A stretch of DNA of 64,000 nucleotides. Origin: Priapulus caudatus (Eukaryota > Priapulida > Priapulimorpha > Priapulimorphida > Priapulidae). Shown piece after piece: positions 47,018 to 61,500 of this stretch. Position 1 is the first letter of the stretch. Each line of letters begins with the position of its first letter. The notes under the pieces are model-generated. The model saw only the letters and a list, made by a program, of their open reading frames with translations, had not been told where the DNA came from and searched no databases. The translations under genes and the position numbers were made by a program. Location: contig NW_014577131.1 in the NCBI RefSeq assembly GCF_000485595.1, positions 90,936 through 154,935 on the forward strand, in the 5' to 3' direction.

Positions 47018-47528
47018 GCAATCATGGTTCATACAGGACTGAAATTTTTTTCAAGGACTTTTCAAGGAAATTTTTATCGGAATTCACACAGAACAAAACA
47101 TACCTGGATTAATTTAATAACCATTCTTAATCACTGTCACCTCTAAAACTTACCTGGATCACATTAATAAACCCTTCTAAACACTGTTACTTCTACAACA
47201 TTCCTTGATTTACTGTCTGATTTTACTGACTTACTGTAATTTGTGATCATCATTTAACTGTCTATCGTGTCTATGGCTTTTTAAGCTCATTTAACTCAAT
47301 TTTTATTGAGGTTAATTCACATTATTGATGGTACAAAATTTCTTTTTATTAGAGGCAAGGATTCTTTCTAAAAATTCAAGGACATTTTCATGAAATTTAA
47401 GGACTTTTCAAGCACAAAATCAACATTTACTAAATTCAAGTACTTTTCAAGGATTCCTCAAATTCAAGTACTTTTCAAGGATTCCTCAAATTCAAGGACT
47501 TTTCAAGGACTGTGCGAACCATGGCAAT
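47018..47528. mobile_element. Non-autonomous TIR element with 5-bp duplication
   Basis: GCAAT at 47018-47022 and 47524-47528 flanks a 501-bp element whose ends are inverted (CATGGTTC, then ACAG and AGTCCTTGAAAAGTCC-type sequence). The interior repeats TTCAAGGACTTTTCAAGG and similar words. No coding sequence. Confidence 0.65.
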
Positions 47529-47814
47529 GCTATCATCATGCAGTGATTTCGTAAACATGGACGCTCGTGATAAGGAACTTTTTGTCAGGGCTGTCCACGT
47601 GCGTCCGTGATTAGTACGTGTGTTTTACTCTATTTCCATGTTTAGTCCGTGGCCGTGGTTACACCGCTGACACCTCCGTTTCATCTGGCATCCAAAACAT
47701 CTGGGCCGCACAAATGTTTATGTCATCGCTCGACTCCTGGATGACATTTACGGCACGTAAATGATACGTCCATACATATCAACAACCCATTTCAAGTCTT
47801 GTCACCTCCACCAA

Positions 47815-48145
47815 GGGGTTGGCAGGAGGTTATGTTTTCACCCGCGTGTGTTAGTTGGTTTGTGGGGTTGTTTGTAATGTGTACAGCCTAACTGGAAAAG
47901 TTATGGACGGATTGTCATAACATTTTCAAGATAGGTCAGAAATGGGCTAACTTAGAATTCATTAGATTTCGGTGGTGATCTGGATACAATTAATTAATAA
48001 AATTTTCAGGATAGGTCAGAAATGGGGTAACTTAGAATTGATTACATTTTGGTGGTGATCCAGATCCAATTAATTAATTAATAAAATTGTTCAGTGAGAG
48101 AATTCAGCTGCCTTGGCGGAGGTCTGTGCTCTCAGAGTGCTCGTT
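47815..48145. repeat. Dispersed repeat with 75-80 bp tandem duplication
   Basis: Starts GGTTGGCAGGAGGTTATG and ends CCTTGGCGGAGGTCTG. The middle has two copies of a unit containing ATAGGTCAGAAATGGG and TGGTGGTGATC. I recall similar GGCGGAGGTCTG repeats as common in marine animal genomes. Ends not defined. Confidence 0.55.
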
Positions 48146-50437
48146 TGTAATGTAACCAGCAGTGATATTGGCCAAACTAATACACATTTGGCTATAAGGT
48201 ACGATGTATGGGTATCTATAGGCTGTACACAAGTTGGGCCGCTGAGATGCGCAATCCTGCATCGCTCCGGAAAGTTGATTTCGTGAAAACACAAACTCGT
48301 GATTTACGTTCACGTGGATAAATCGCTTTATTTCAGACAACAACGGCTGCAGGCCGACAACGAAACAAATCTATGACGTGTGTTCGTGTGATAAAACTCA
48401 CCCGAGTTTCCAGCTTCGGACGGGACGCGAATGCACTCCAGCGCAACTCGGGACAACGAAGTTTGGCATGGTATCACGACCCGATTCAGATGCACATCAA
48501 AACATATAGCTAAAGTATGGCCTCGGGTGTTTTACTCACCATTCAATGTTCTATCTTCAATAGACAGCATTATCACTAGCAAAAAACCCCTACCCTTCGG
48601 CTCTACTAATAATGCAAACAAGGGTTTAATGGTGCTGAGCTCAAATCAGAATGATACAAGCGAGTATTCGAGTAGAGCGAGACCATCAAGGTTCAACATA
48701 AAATATAAGCACGGAACCAAAACACCACAAGCATCTTCTTGAAAATAAATAAGCCACATTTCAATATTACTTGCCATAGTAACCCCCACCCACGTCCTCC
48801 TTTAAATCCCAACATGGCGTCCATTGTCAGAAAACAACAACAAATGGCAAATTACAGTGGCCTTAATTCACAGCAAATAACAAACAGTCGCTCATGTAAC
48901 TATCTTTAGGGAATGTTACACGGCAACAAATGTTACATGCTCGAGCATTGTCAGCTGTCCATGTAAAACACAAGTGCCCGTTATTCAGTCAGCAACACAT
49001 AAGCTGTCGTGTTAACAAACGCGTGGGTAGAATCACGTAGTTGAAGTGCAACGAATTGCAAACAGAAGAGCCTTGACCAATGCACATTATCATAGCGAAA
49101 TATGGTAAATCACAAACGGGTTAATAGATAGTGTGATATTTCCGTAAAGACCACCTCCTTACGAACAATATCTCGAGTTTGCAAAGACAGTCTAAAAACA
49201 AAATCTCACCACACCCCCAATTAATTTCAGTTCATCAATTACTGATCCATGATTTCCTAAATGCATAATATACAAATATACACATACATATATGCATATG
49301 TATATATATATATTATATCCATACATATACATGTTCATGTATAAACTTACGAGAAAATAAATACATGCAATTCATTGCAGAGTATTGTAGGACACACAAA
49401 AACGGGTTAAAATCACAAAATCATTTGCAAAACATAGTTGAAAAAATGAAACTGAATCAAAAAAATGTTTCAAGTATCAATGAATTATGATAACACTATG
49501 CAGAACACCCACTCCCATATGTATTGACAATATCTTCATGTGAAGCTTGAAGATACCGACTGCTGAGCAAACATCATTTAGCATTGATACTCACATTTCA
49601 ACTTCCCAAGAGTGGGGACCTGCAAATGTGCAAAGACAGCATGGCACACAGAACAACACAAGGCAAACCAACACCATCACGACTGAACCTAGTCAACAAC
49701 ATGTTCAAAGCAACGAAAATTGTGCTACAATTGTGAAAACACAGAAAGCATTCGTGAATCTGTGAACAAACGAATTGCACACAGGAAGTAACGATTGCAG
49801 TAACAGCTTGTTAATTCCCCCCTCCCACAACACATGTATCAGTCCATGGAGGTTGACAGCACTGTCCAAGTCACAAGTCATCTAGCGTGACTACATAAAA
49901 TAACCTATTCTTAAAACAAGTGGCAGCAGAGGCACGTATGCACAAAAATTGCATTACATCACGGGAGAAATCAAATGCTTCATCTAATCAACTCGTCAAG
50001 ATACGCAGGGAACCAATCAATGACAGATCCATATGCGGTGACCTCAATGACCATAAAACACACAATCAAATCCCAACAATCACAAGCTATCAATACTATA
50101 GACGGTGTCACCCTGCCTGTAGTCTGATGAAAATATCGTGGATGTGGGCGGAAAAACAACGGCAACTGTTTACAATAGTGTGGCCACTATGAATTTCTCT
50201 CTACTTGCGTGTTAAAGATTCACATAAACGTCCCCCACAAATGTCATGAACTGAATAACAAATCTTACTTCTCACCTGCAAGCTCAGTCGTCAATGTCCT
50301 AGAAAATATCAACAGAAGAACGAACCAATCATGACGATAAATAGATTGGCAAGACAAATCGAAGCATGCCAAATATTGTTCACCAGTGTCAATTGAATAG
50401 AGGACTTGGGACTGGGAGGGCATGTCCTTAGTCAAAT

Positions 50438-50476
<39 letters not shown>

Positions 50477-50990
50477 TAGAGTGTTTCAAATTTACAAACT
50501 AGCTGCTAGTGACTAATTGGGGCTGATGTAATAGTATGAGCAATAAAAAAATAAACCATCTAAAACAATGAGGGAACCATAAACAATATATACATATACG
50601 TAATTACAGCTAGTCTATGGCCAGTGTGTGGTTCGTATCCTGCCATTCTACACCCCCCCTCCCCCAGGTATCTCCCTGTCCATAAATGAAAGTGGGTAGG
50701 TTGGGGATCGGCATTGAACAAGCAACGAGGAAGCAAAGCTGTATTCAAATACCGCGTGCACCCCCATGCACAGCAATGTTATGCATATCAACTCTTCACC
50801 AAGCAAATTGTCGTCAATTGAATTAATATCATCAATATTCAAATTGTGAATCAAGCATCGAAATATCAAGCATCATTTCCAGTCTTGCCAAGGTGTGGTT
50901 GACACTGAAAGAGAGGTGCTGAGATTATCAAGCAAAAGACAATGCACAAAACCAATGATGAAGAAAAGCAAGCATTTCACAGTGGTCACG
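48146..50990. other. Intergenic interval downstream of the FUBP-like gene
   Basis: AT-rich, with an alternating TA stretch near 49280-49320 and no supported exon. A 103-codon plus-strand frame at 48431-48742 has no recognisable domain. Confidence 0.5.
50438..50474. repeat. (ATCA)n microsatellite
   Basis: About nine ATCA tetranucleotides. Confidence 0.95.
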
Positions 50991-50996
50991 TTTATT
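50991..50996 (-). terminator. Candidate polyadenylation signal of the FUBP-like gene
   Basis: AATAAA on the minus strand followed by ACGTGACCACTGTG, about 1.5 kb after the predicted stop codon. It would define a 3' UTR of about 1.5 kb (52516 down to about 50970). This is inferred; further AATAAA words lie beyond it. Confidence 0.4.
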
Positions 50997-52516
50997 TCAC
51001 AACAGGGATCACTGAAGTGTGCAATTACTTAACAATACAGTGCCGATGGGTGTTACATTATATATACGTAAATTCTTAATTAATCTAGGTGAGTGAGGGG
51101 TTCTTTGAACCTATGCTTTCATACAAGCCCGCGAATTGTTTGCACAATTGCAATGCAATCACAAAAATCTTTCACGTACACTCACTGACAGCAGGAGCCT
51201 GATGGGTTAGGGGTAATATAAGTAAATAATCATTCTCGCTGTCAATACAAATTTAGTTGCTATTAATTTTACTCTACTTAAGTAAAATCGTCTCAAAAAG
51301 AGGGGTGGCACCTTACAGCTCCCACTGATCTTATTCTGTGTTGTCACCTAGTCGTTCCGACTAATGACAGCTCGGCAGCGCAGCAATTGTCCGCAGTGTG
51401 CCAGGTACTGCTCAACGGGCTCACGCAATCCAGCCACTCAACGACTGTGCAGTATTTCAAACTAACACCTACAGAAATACGACACCTCTCTACAAAGTTT
51501 ACTAGTAAACACCATTAATTTTAATAACACCGTCGACAGCAAATAGTACATAAGATGGATCATACATTGTTGTAGTGAATAGCGTAGATAACACCAACAA
51601 ACACTATAATACGTGTGCAGTGGGTGATAAACTGGAAGAGGCACACACATACTTAGCGATAAAAGCATATTTCTTATCATATTAATTACCATATTCAACA
51701 TAAAAAACAATGAAACTCTTCCATATTCATAAAATGACACGTCATGGTTCATAATAGTCTGGACTCGTATTTACTATTAGACAGGAAAATCTGTACAGTA
51801 TCAATTTTATAGGCAAACCCCATGGTCAATGTAATTTGTTACATATGCATAAACATTAAAAAAAAATCAGTGACATTGCAGTTTAGTTTTCCACACCACT
51901 TAACAATAACTATACTTAAATGGAGACGAATCTCTGGCTGGGTGAACACTAACCCTGTCACACCGCCATCTTACACACAAATAACTATCCTCTGATCCCA
52001 CGATGCTTCTATTCATTTAACTCCACGTCATAATGTTTCCCTGCCCCCCCATCCACGGATGGCCAGTTGCGTCTCTTCACTACAACTAAGAAACTGGCTT
52101 AACCTTGCAGCTACACTTACTTCTCTGGCACCACTACCTTGCTGACTGACTACTTATCCCAATCAGATAGCTTAAACACTTTTCGGTGTGGATTTTGATG
52201 GCTGCCAGAATGCTGAAATGTCAGCATATTATAAGGGTTTTGCTAAGGTAGAACGCATCGGTACAATCGCCGCAGATATCTTCGACAAGATTCATGATCA
52301 TCTTACTGTGGTGCCGCCTATACAATGGAAAAACAAAAAGAACACACAATTTTTATCAGACTGGGTATTAGTATGATAAACACATTTAACGATTTTCCTT
52401 AGCCGCACGACTTGATTTAATTACACTAGGCGCATCTATTTGCCAATTTAACAACACAGGCAAGGGAGAGAATCGAAGTCACGACGTTAATTGTTCCGTG
52501 TGACCCTAAATCTGTA

Positions 52517-55500
52517 CTAGAATGCCTTGGTCACCTGCAAAGAAATAGAGAATGTACGTGGTTAGTTTGACACATCACCTACCATAATGCCGGTCATCAG
52601 GCTCTGCAAAGATAAATCAGTCGTGATAAATCAGCACAAGCACCTGTTTTTTACCTACTACCGGGCAGCCTGGCGTACGAGGCCATCAATGCTCCCGCCT
52701 ACGCGCCACCAGGTCACACCACTGTACAGGGGTATCCCGCCGCAGGGTCAGGCAGCCGCACGTGCGCCTACATGCTCTACCCCTGGAACAAACAGCGCGC
52801 ACCACATTAACACACCACCTGTCTGTCCACGCCCCACACTTCACACGACGAGACAACCAAAGCCTACAACATGGACGCATCCCGTCGACGACGCACGTGA
52901 CGCGTCCGCCGACCCCCCTCCCCCTCGGGGACGCGGCATCGGTGATCGCAGCTGGGAACCACAAAAGAAGACAGGTTAGTGCGAAACGAATGAGGGGCGT
53001 TCGGCCCGTCCTACCTGCTGGGCGCCGTAGTAGCCTTGCTGCCGGTAGTACTCGGCCCACGCGGCGCTGTAGTCGGGCTGGCCCGCCTGCTGCTGTTGCT
53101 GTTGCTGCTGCGGCGCGGCCGGCTGCTGCTGACCTGCTGCCGAAGGGTTCTGCGCTTGCTGGCCTGCAACGCAAAAAGACGTGAGAGTGATGCCCTGCGA
53201 AACCCAGCCTCGGGTTATTCGGGAAACTCCAAAGCCGGACGTCAGAACGTCGGGTGCTGGTATCAGGCAACACCTTACTCCAAGTGGAGGAATGCCTTGC
53301 ACACGTAATTACTTGTTCTTTGCCTTACCCACGCACAAAGAAACGGACAACTTCAATCTTCGTTTTCATGGCATGCACCTTACCATTAATTATTACCGAC
53401 AAGTTTACAATTTCTGATAACGTGGTGAGAATGATCAAGTGGCAAATAGCCACTAGAGTACTACTTTGCACACCTACAAAATTCTTACAGTACACCTTTG
53501 TACATCTGTCTACTGCAACTGTCATAAGTAAACGTTTACTTGTTAGACAGATCAAACAAGACTACTTCTGAGACTTTCTTCTGAGTCTGAAGAAAAATTA
53601 GACAACGGTGCTAATGCCCAGTTTGGGGAAAACCACACATGATGGATTCAAAGGCGTGCAGTAGGCACGAATGTGGATTAAAATTGAATTTGAAATTGAA
53701 TTTGAATTGGATAAAAAAAAGTGATTTGGGCAGCCTAGACTGAGCAAGATCCTTTAGACAATCGGTATAGGGGGGTCTTCAGTAAGAATCCAAGCCCATT
53801 CCGCTCGTCACCGGGTTTATGCTTTCTTTGCGTCCACTAGAAGATAATTATGAACTTAATATGGTCAAATCCGGTTAAGACTGACGAGTCCCACATTGGG
53901 CTTTGAAGAACTCATTCCACGCCTGGCTGTAGTCCTGTGCACCGCCAACCTGTGCAGACCCAGCGCCTCGCGCCGCCTCTGTAACCATGGAAACAGACCT
54001 CGACGTCAACATCACCGTACCACGCTCCGGGCGCAACGGAAAGTGCTGTGTAGTTCTATCGTAGGGTGACGACCCGTGCAATTTCGGCAGGGATTTTGGC
54101 GGACGCGAGGTCTGGCCCATCTAGCCCGTGGGTGGATGGGCGGGATCTTTAAGGGGAGTTGCATTACATTGGTTACAGGTGAGGTGCTGCCTTGAGTAAG
54201 CTGTACGTAGAGGGGGGGCGAATATCGTAATACCTTGCTGTTTCTTGAAATATTCGGCCCATGCGAGAGTATAGTCCGGCTGTGCTTGCTGACCCTGAGC
54301 GGGAGCACGACTCCCAACATCTGCAACAGAAATGTGAGCGTCGAATGAAAGCAGTTTCACATACACGAGACGAGACTCGATCAGATCCACGCCCAGTCCC
54401 CGGAATGCACACCTCTGGAAAACTCGTTTGCATGCACACACGTCATACAAGTCTGTGTCATTCTGCGGTTGAACTATCGTGTACGTCCTAAATAAATAAG
54501 AAATGCAAGCAACATGATAAGGCAGGCATAAGAACACATGTCGGGTTCGTGCGTAGCTGAAACACAATAGAGATCATTCGCGATAAAAATGGCCACCTAT
54601 CACTTCTTCATTTCGATTCAAATTTATGTTTTTCAAAAAACTATCAATTTAGTACATTCCTTTTTTTCATCCCTTCTTGTTGAAAAATTTTAGTACCATA
54701 ATCATTGCTGTTTATTGTAACACCACCACCTTTCACCAAGACACACACAATGGCATGGAGCTGAATTTTTTCACAGACAAACATATGAGGCACCATTTGC
54801 CGCCTACGCACGATACACAACGAGGTACGCACATGACAGGCAAATTCTCCCCAATTACCTGCTTGCGACGTCCTTGGTCCCTGTGCGCTATCATACTGAG
54901 CATAGTACTGCTGCCATCCCTGTGCATTCGGGTCTTGCCCATTGCCTGGAAGAGAAAATAGTGTAGCCCACATTACACCCAGGTTTGGTGGCCTTGGTCC
55001 TGCCTATCAGTGACCAGACATGTAACTCCTTAGGTAGTAGTAGTCGCTGCAGCAACCTAATAAGGTACCTAACCTAAGGTAATCATGTGAAGGAACAAGT
55101 GCAAGCACACAGTCAACCACGCTTCCCCCGACGGGAGTTCCAACAACAGGATCACCTGGGGTCATGCTACATTTTGTTACGATATTTTTTCTAAAACTAT
55201 GTACATACACAAAATAGGAAAAGGTGCAAGATAGGAAGGAAAGCCACAACAGCTTTGTTATGTTATAGCTGTGCGTTTAGACTGCCGAGTGTCAATGAAT
55301 GATGGCTAGAGGAGAAGGCCCGACCGGCCAGCAGAAACCTCATCTTGGCAGTCCTCGCCAAAAGCGTCGGACCGTCGGACAAAACCTGTGATTTTTGCAC
55401 GGGTCCGACAAGAAATTTGACTTTACCAGACCGTGTGTCAGGTTACAGGTAACATAACATCAACAAATTACGCAGAGGCTACGGGTACGTGAGTACCACA

Positions 55501-58500
55501 CACTATGTCTAACCCTAATATCCCTGCCTATGGCTATCTTATATACGCGTGTACCAAATTAATCTATGGTGTGGGAAAGCGATAGGAAGAGATTGGCTGT
55601 TATATGATAAAAGATAAGAAAATGATGACATGCGACGTGTGTGTGAACTATCATGGGAAGTTTATATTACTATCACTGATTATACCTGGATCACACAATT
55701 GGACAAGGCCAAAGGCCTAGAAATAGGTGAAACCTACATTAATGACAAAGCTGGCATTATCGAATGCATTGCTGATTGTACGCGTCACGAAATGGATGAA
55801 AAAATAAACGATGCTAGCTTTTTCAGCTTTATCATGGACGGGTCAACAGACATAGCTGGTGATGAGCAAGAAAGCATATATGTTAGATATGTCCACAAAG
55901 GAAAAGCAACAGAGATGTGAATGTGTTTTAATGTTTCAATATTTTTTTGGTCGAGTAACATATCATTCGGTCTGGTAAAAATCTATTTTTTACTGGACCG
56001 AATGTCCAGTAAAGGATTTTGTCTTTTGGCGAGGACTGTCTTGGACATAGATTAGGACTAGGAAAGGACACAGCAGCTGTGAGCAGTTGGTTGTTTACCT
56101 TGAGCAGTAGGCTGCGGGTTCCACTGCTGATAGGCATTGCCCCATCCTTGTGGGGCGTAACCCTGCGGCACACCCGCTTGCTGAGGTGGGCCTCCGTCAC
56201 CATATCCTCCTGGTCCACCCGGTCCATTAGGTCCTGTTAGCAAATGCAATCGTTAGCATTCATTACGCAGGTCAGTGAAAAAAATACATGGGGGCTCGGG
56301 CGATTTAGCCCCCGAAATGCCAAAAAGAGCCCCCATAAATTTGCATAGAGTTCAATGCAAACCAAATTTTAGAATGCTATTTTCATGCACGCGAGCTTGA
56401 AAAGTAGCCCCCGAAAAATAAATTATATTTTTTCCCCTGACGCAAGTAATCAGTTTAATAAAACGCTCTCATGAAGTACGACACTACTTCGCGTCACCAC
56501 TGCAGCGTGCACTAGACTGCGCTCGTTAATACATTGCGCTCTAACAACACAGCGATCAGAATGATCTGCTTATCAAGCACGACTTAGTTTCGTTGCAGCG
56601 AGAGGGGGGGGAGATCGATCAAACTGCTCTCACTGGAACATCGCGCTCTGACAATGCGACAGCCTACGCACCTGGAGCGCCCTGTCCGGGACCGGCCGGC
56701 GGCGGCAGACTACACTTTTCGGCGATGAGCGTCTGCGCGTGGTGTATCTGCTCGGGGTCGCCGCGAAGCAGGAACACCTTCTCGTTGGGGTTGGGCGGCG
56801 GGTGCCGGTCCAGCTCTACGTGACAACCCGTCAACTGGTTGATGTTTCTTATCGTCTCGCCTCCTGAAGCAGAACCGCAGCGGTGGAAGTTTAGCAATGG
56901 ACGACGGTCGTCAACCAAGTGGTACGACTCATTACCACTCGATCTGCATCGTTGGCAGGCCCGGCTCGATAACAATCACACGTGGACGTGCATTCACACA
57001 ACTTCCCACTTGCCGAAGAAGAGTCTGTGGATTTTGTTTTTAATATCGCATGTCTGGGACTGGCAACTTTTTAAAATTTCACCACAAGCTATACGGTTGA
57101 AAACACAATTTTTGAAATCAGGACTGGCAGGGTTTTCAAACTTATTTCAAAGACACACAGCTCACGCCTGCCTTGCCGATGACGAACCTGCGGCCATCAC
57201 AATCATCTCCACAATGCGCGTGTGCGTATCACCCACCTTTGCCAATGACAAGCCCACATTTGTTTGCGGGGACGTGGTAACGCACTTCATCCTGTTCGCC
57301 GCCGTAGCTGCCCCCGAAGTTTCCACCGTAGCCGCCGGGACCCCGGTCGTTGCCGCCCCAACGATCGCCCCCGCGACCACGGCCTCGCCCACCTCCTGGA
57401 CCGCCGCGTGGACCGCCTTGTCTATCCTGCAAGCGAGCCAAGCATGTATGTATCTACGATGTGAGGCTTTCCCGACACGGCTGCACAGTGATAGAGCATT
57501 TGCAAGGTAACCATAGCATGTCTGTGCAAAGGTAAACATGAACAATGTCAATGGATGAGATAGACAAAACCATACCTGAGCGCTCTGTATAATCTCATGC
57601 AACATGTTTACTGCTTTGTTCAGAGCTTCGGGATTTCCCATCACCATGCACACTCTCTCGCCATTCATCGACGAACCATCATCTGTAAATACACACCAAG
57701 CACACGTGTGCAACGTGATACAACACCAACACACACACAAGATCTCATACATGCTATTTACATATATATGGCATTTATAAAAAAAATACTTGTCTACATT
57801 TGCAGTAAACAGCATAGTGACCTGAGCAGCAAGATGAACACTTAATTATAACAAGAGCCGCAGAGCGTCTGGGCTCATCTGGGGTCTGTTGCTACGGTTA
57901 TGAACGTACAATTTCAGTCGTGGTAGCATGACACATTTGTTAGGCGCAGATATGCAGATACGCAGTTGCGTACACATCATTGTTAGGACACGCTCACTAT
58001 CTCCCCCCATGCGATTTTGGTTTATTTTATGAAATGATACTTGCCTTTCCTTCGAATTTTGTGTCATAGATTCACAGCTATCTATTTTTATCTATCTATA
58101 AAAGATTTCAACATAGAGCATGGATCTCCAAGTTTAATTAGAGGGGGCGGGAGTCCTTCTCTCCCACTCCCTCCCCACTGCGTCCCACCTCCCTCCCCCT
58201 GCCTCCCACTTCACTCCTCTTGCCTCTCACTTCCCCCTTACCTCCCATCTCCCTCCCCCTGCCTCCCACCTCCCATCCCTTGCACAAACATCTCGCACCG
58301 ACCTAATTGTAACCCCGTTTCCCGCTCGCATACACACCGTATCACCGTTTTCCTGTCCCCGTCTCAATTTCCTACTCTCTCTCTCTCTCTCTCTTAATTA
58401 TAAAAAAAAAATAATTAAAACCCAGGATGATGCTTTTACTGCCCCCTCAATAATGCTTTCTTCTATGCCCCTGAGTGTAACAGTCATAGAAATCATAATA

Positions 58501-61500
58501 TATAGTGTCTCTAATATTTCTATTGGTAAGAGCTTATGTTTCGCACAACTGTAAATGGATACGCACCGCCATAGCTACATGATATATGTTAAGATTCAAG
58601 ATGAAAAGTAAATATGTATATATTATATGGTACTAGTTATTATTTATTCGTTTAACAAATTACATGAGAATAAAATTTATTTAAACTAGGCCTATAGTTT
58701 GCCGCCGAGATGCGCTGTGCAAGTGTAATCAATAATCAAAGATGCATCGTTCCTGAAATCTACAGTAGGTACAGGCTAAAATCCAAGTAAGTATATTCAG
58801 GCAAGCGATAATTTTGCTCAGCTGTGAGTTAACAGGTGCATTGCAGGTTGGCAGGCCAACAATTAATGATTAGAAGCGTGCCAGCCATGGCTGCCTGTGT
58901 TTTTGCCTCATGCCGAGCATTCACTGATTCATCATTCAGCCTTCAGGCAGCGCAGGGTGCTATAGACAGACTGCTTAAAAAATCATATGATTTAAGGAGC
59001 GGTAAACCTTGTTCACAAAACATTTGCCTTTGCAATTAAAACTGTGCAACTGTATGCCTCACATTGACACAGGTATGGGCTCTAATAATAGCAAAAGCAG
59101 TTCAGTCCTTTGCTTAAAAGTCAACAAAATCAATGTTTAACCCCTCTTTGAGGGTCAAAAGGTTATCCGACACTTACTCTTCACATGTCAGTGGAAAGCA
59201 TATTTCATGGTCCTTTCAATAAAGCCATAAAAATGCTTAGGTCACCGCGCTGAAACAAAAAAGTTTCAATCGCTCCGTCAGACCATGTCCTCAGAAAATG
59301 TCTAAAATCTGCCTGTGCCACATTGACCTTTGACCTGTGACCTCCAATTCGCCCACAGTGATGGTCTTTCCTACATGATGCCTATACACCGACTATCACG
59401 CAGCCTAGGTCGAGCCGTTTAGATTTGTGCCCCGCAATTCTTGGCATTTCTCCCTATACCTTAAGTTAAGGAGTGAATGTTCCCCCTTCTTTTACACCTC
59501 TTGACCTTGACCCCAGCTTCGACATCCAAATCGTTTTTCGGATTACCCCCCACGTCCCGAATATCGTGACCGGTACGTCGAGCGGTTAAGATTTGTGCCC
59601 AACTGTTGACGCACGGACCGGACGACGACGACGATCATGCGATTCTACAAGCTGCCATCTGACTATGTCAGATGAGCTAAAAACGTTATTAAATGTTATT
59701 AAAATGATTATTTGTGTGACTCATAATCAGTACCCACCTTGCTTGAACTGTAAACGGGCTCCACTTTCTGCCTGTATCTTTTTGATCATTTCTCCTCCCT
59801 TTCCAATCACTACGCCGACAGCAAACTGTGGAACAGTGACTTCTCTCCGCGTAGGACCCGCACCGTACTCTCCGCCTCCGCCTCCGCCACCTCCCCCTCC
59901 GCCCTCCGCTCCACCACCTCCCCCTCCGAACCCGCCTCCCTGCAATACATAAATACAGACAGATTAGGGAGATCATGAGAGAGATAATTGCGATAACTTC
60001 CGAGATAATTCAGACAAGCACCACGGTAGAGCACCTGCATGTTTTAAGTATGCATGCGTTTCACTGTCTGGTATTTATACCTGCATATTTTGAAGCAGTC
60101 TAACTGCTGACCACTTACCATGTCTTTAGAGGCAAGAAGGTCCAGAACCATTTCACGTGCCCGCTGGACTTTCAGCTGATCACCCATGATTCTGAGGGGC
60201 TTTTCAGGAGCCGTGGCCATCGTCCGTCCTGTACCATGACCATCTTGACACCAGCCTTTTCCTAAAAAAAATCCATGAACACCCTTCTAAATGTAACATT
60301 CTCTGGTTTCTCCACTTTAAACAAAAAGACATCAAATCACATGCATATCTTGAATTAATAAATAACAAGAGCCGCAGAGCGGCTGAGCTCATCCTGGCGC
60401 GTTCTGTTGCTACGGTTATAAACTTCAGTCTGTGCGTCAGCGGTGACACATTTGCTTATGGCCGCAAGATATGGCAGCATACGCAGTTGCAGTACACATC
60501 ATGTTAGGACACGCTCACTATCTCCCCCCCATCGCGATTTTCGCGTTTATTTTATTAAATGATACTTTGCCTTTCACTTTCGAATTGTGTGTCACTAGAT
60601 TCACAGCTATCTATTTTCTATCTACTTATAAAGATCTTTCAAGCATATTGAAGGGTAAAAAAAACCATGGATCTCCAAGTTTAATTAGAGGGGGGCTGCG
60701 GAGTCCTTCTCTCCACCCTCCCTCCCACCACTGCGTCCACCTCCTCCCCCTGCCTCCCACTTCACTTCCTCTTGCCCTCTCACTTCCCCCCTTACCTCCC
60801 ATTCTCCTCCCCCTACCTTCACCTCCCTCCCTGCCTCCCACCTCCCATCCCCTTGCCACAACATCTCGGCACGACCTAATTTGTACCCCGTTTCTCCGTC
60901 GCATACACACCGTATCACCGTTTTTCCTGTCCCCGTCTCAATTTTACTACTCTCTCTCTATATTATCTTATGGACTTTGTCTCTCTCTCTTAATTATTAT
61001 TAAAAAAATTAAAAACCCAGCCGGATGATGCCTTTATACTGCCCCCTTAATAATGCTTTCTTCCATATGCCCCTGAGTGACAGTTCATAGAACATCATAA
61101 ATATATAGTGTCTCTAATATTTCTATGGTCTAACCAGCTTATGTTCGCACAAACTGTGTAACATGGATACGCACGCGCCATAAGCTACATTATATATTGT
61201 AAGATTTCATAGATGAAAAGTAAATATTATATATTATAATATTGGTACTAGTTATTATTTTATTCTTTTAAACAAAGTTAACATTGATGAATAAAATCTA
61301 ATTTAAACTAGCGCCTATAGTTGCCGCGAGGATGCGCGCCGTGCAAGTGCTAATCAATTAGTCAAAGATGGCATCGTTTCTGAAATCGTACAGTAGGTTA
61401 CAGGCCTAAATATCCAAGTAAGTATATTTCAGGCAAGATTGCTTCAGCTGTGAGTATAACAGGGCATTGCCAGCAGTTGGCAGGCCAACAATTATGCATA

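Noticed and set aside
48431-48742. 103-codon plus-strand frame
   Set aside because: No domain, low-complexity composition, no supporting splice or promoter signals.
52587-52979. Full 130-codon plus-strand frame as an independent gene
   Set aside because: Only a short part, in another frame, resembles a FUBP tail; no other evidence for a plus-strand gene here.
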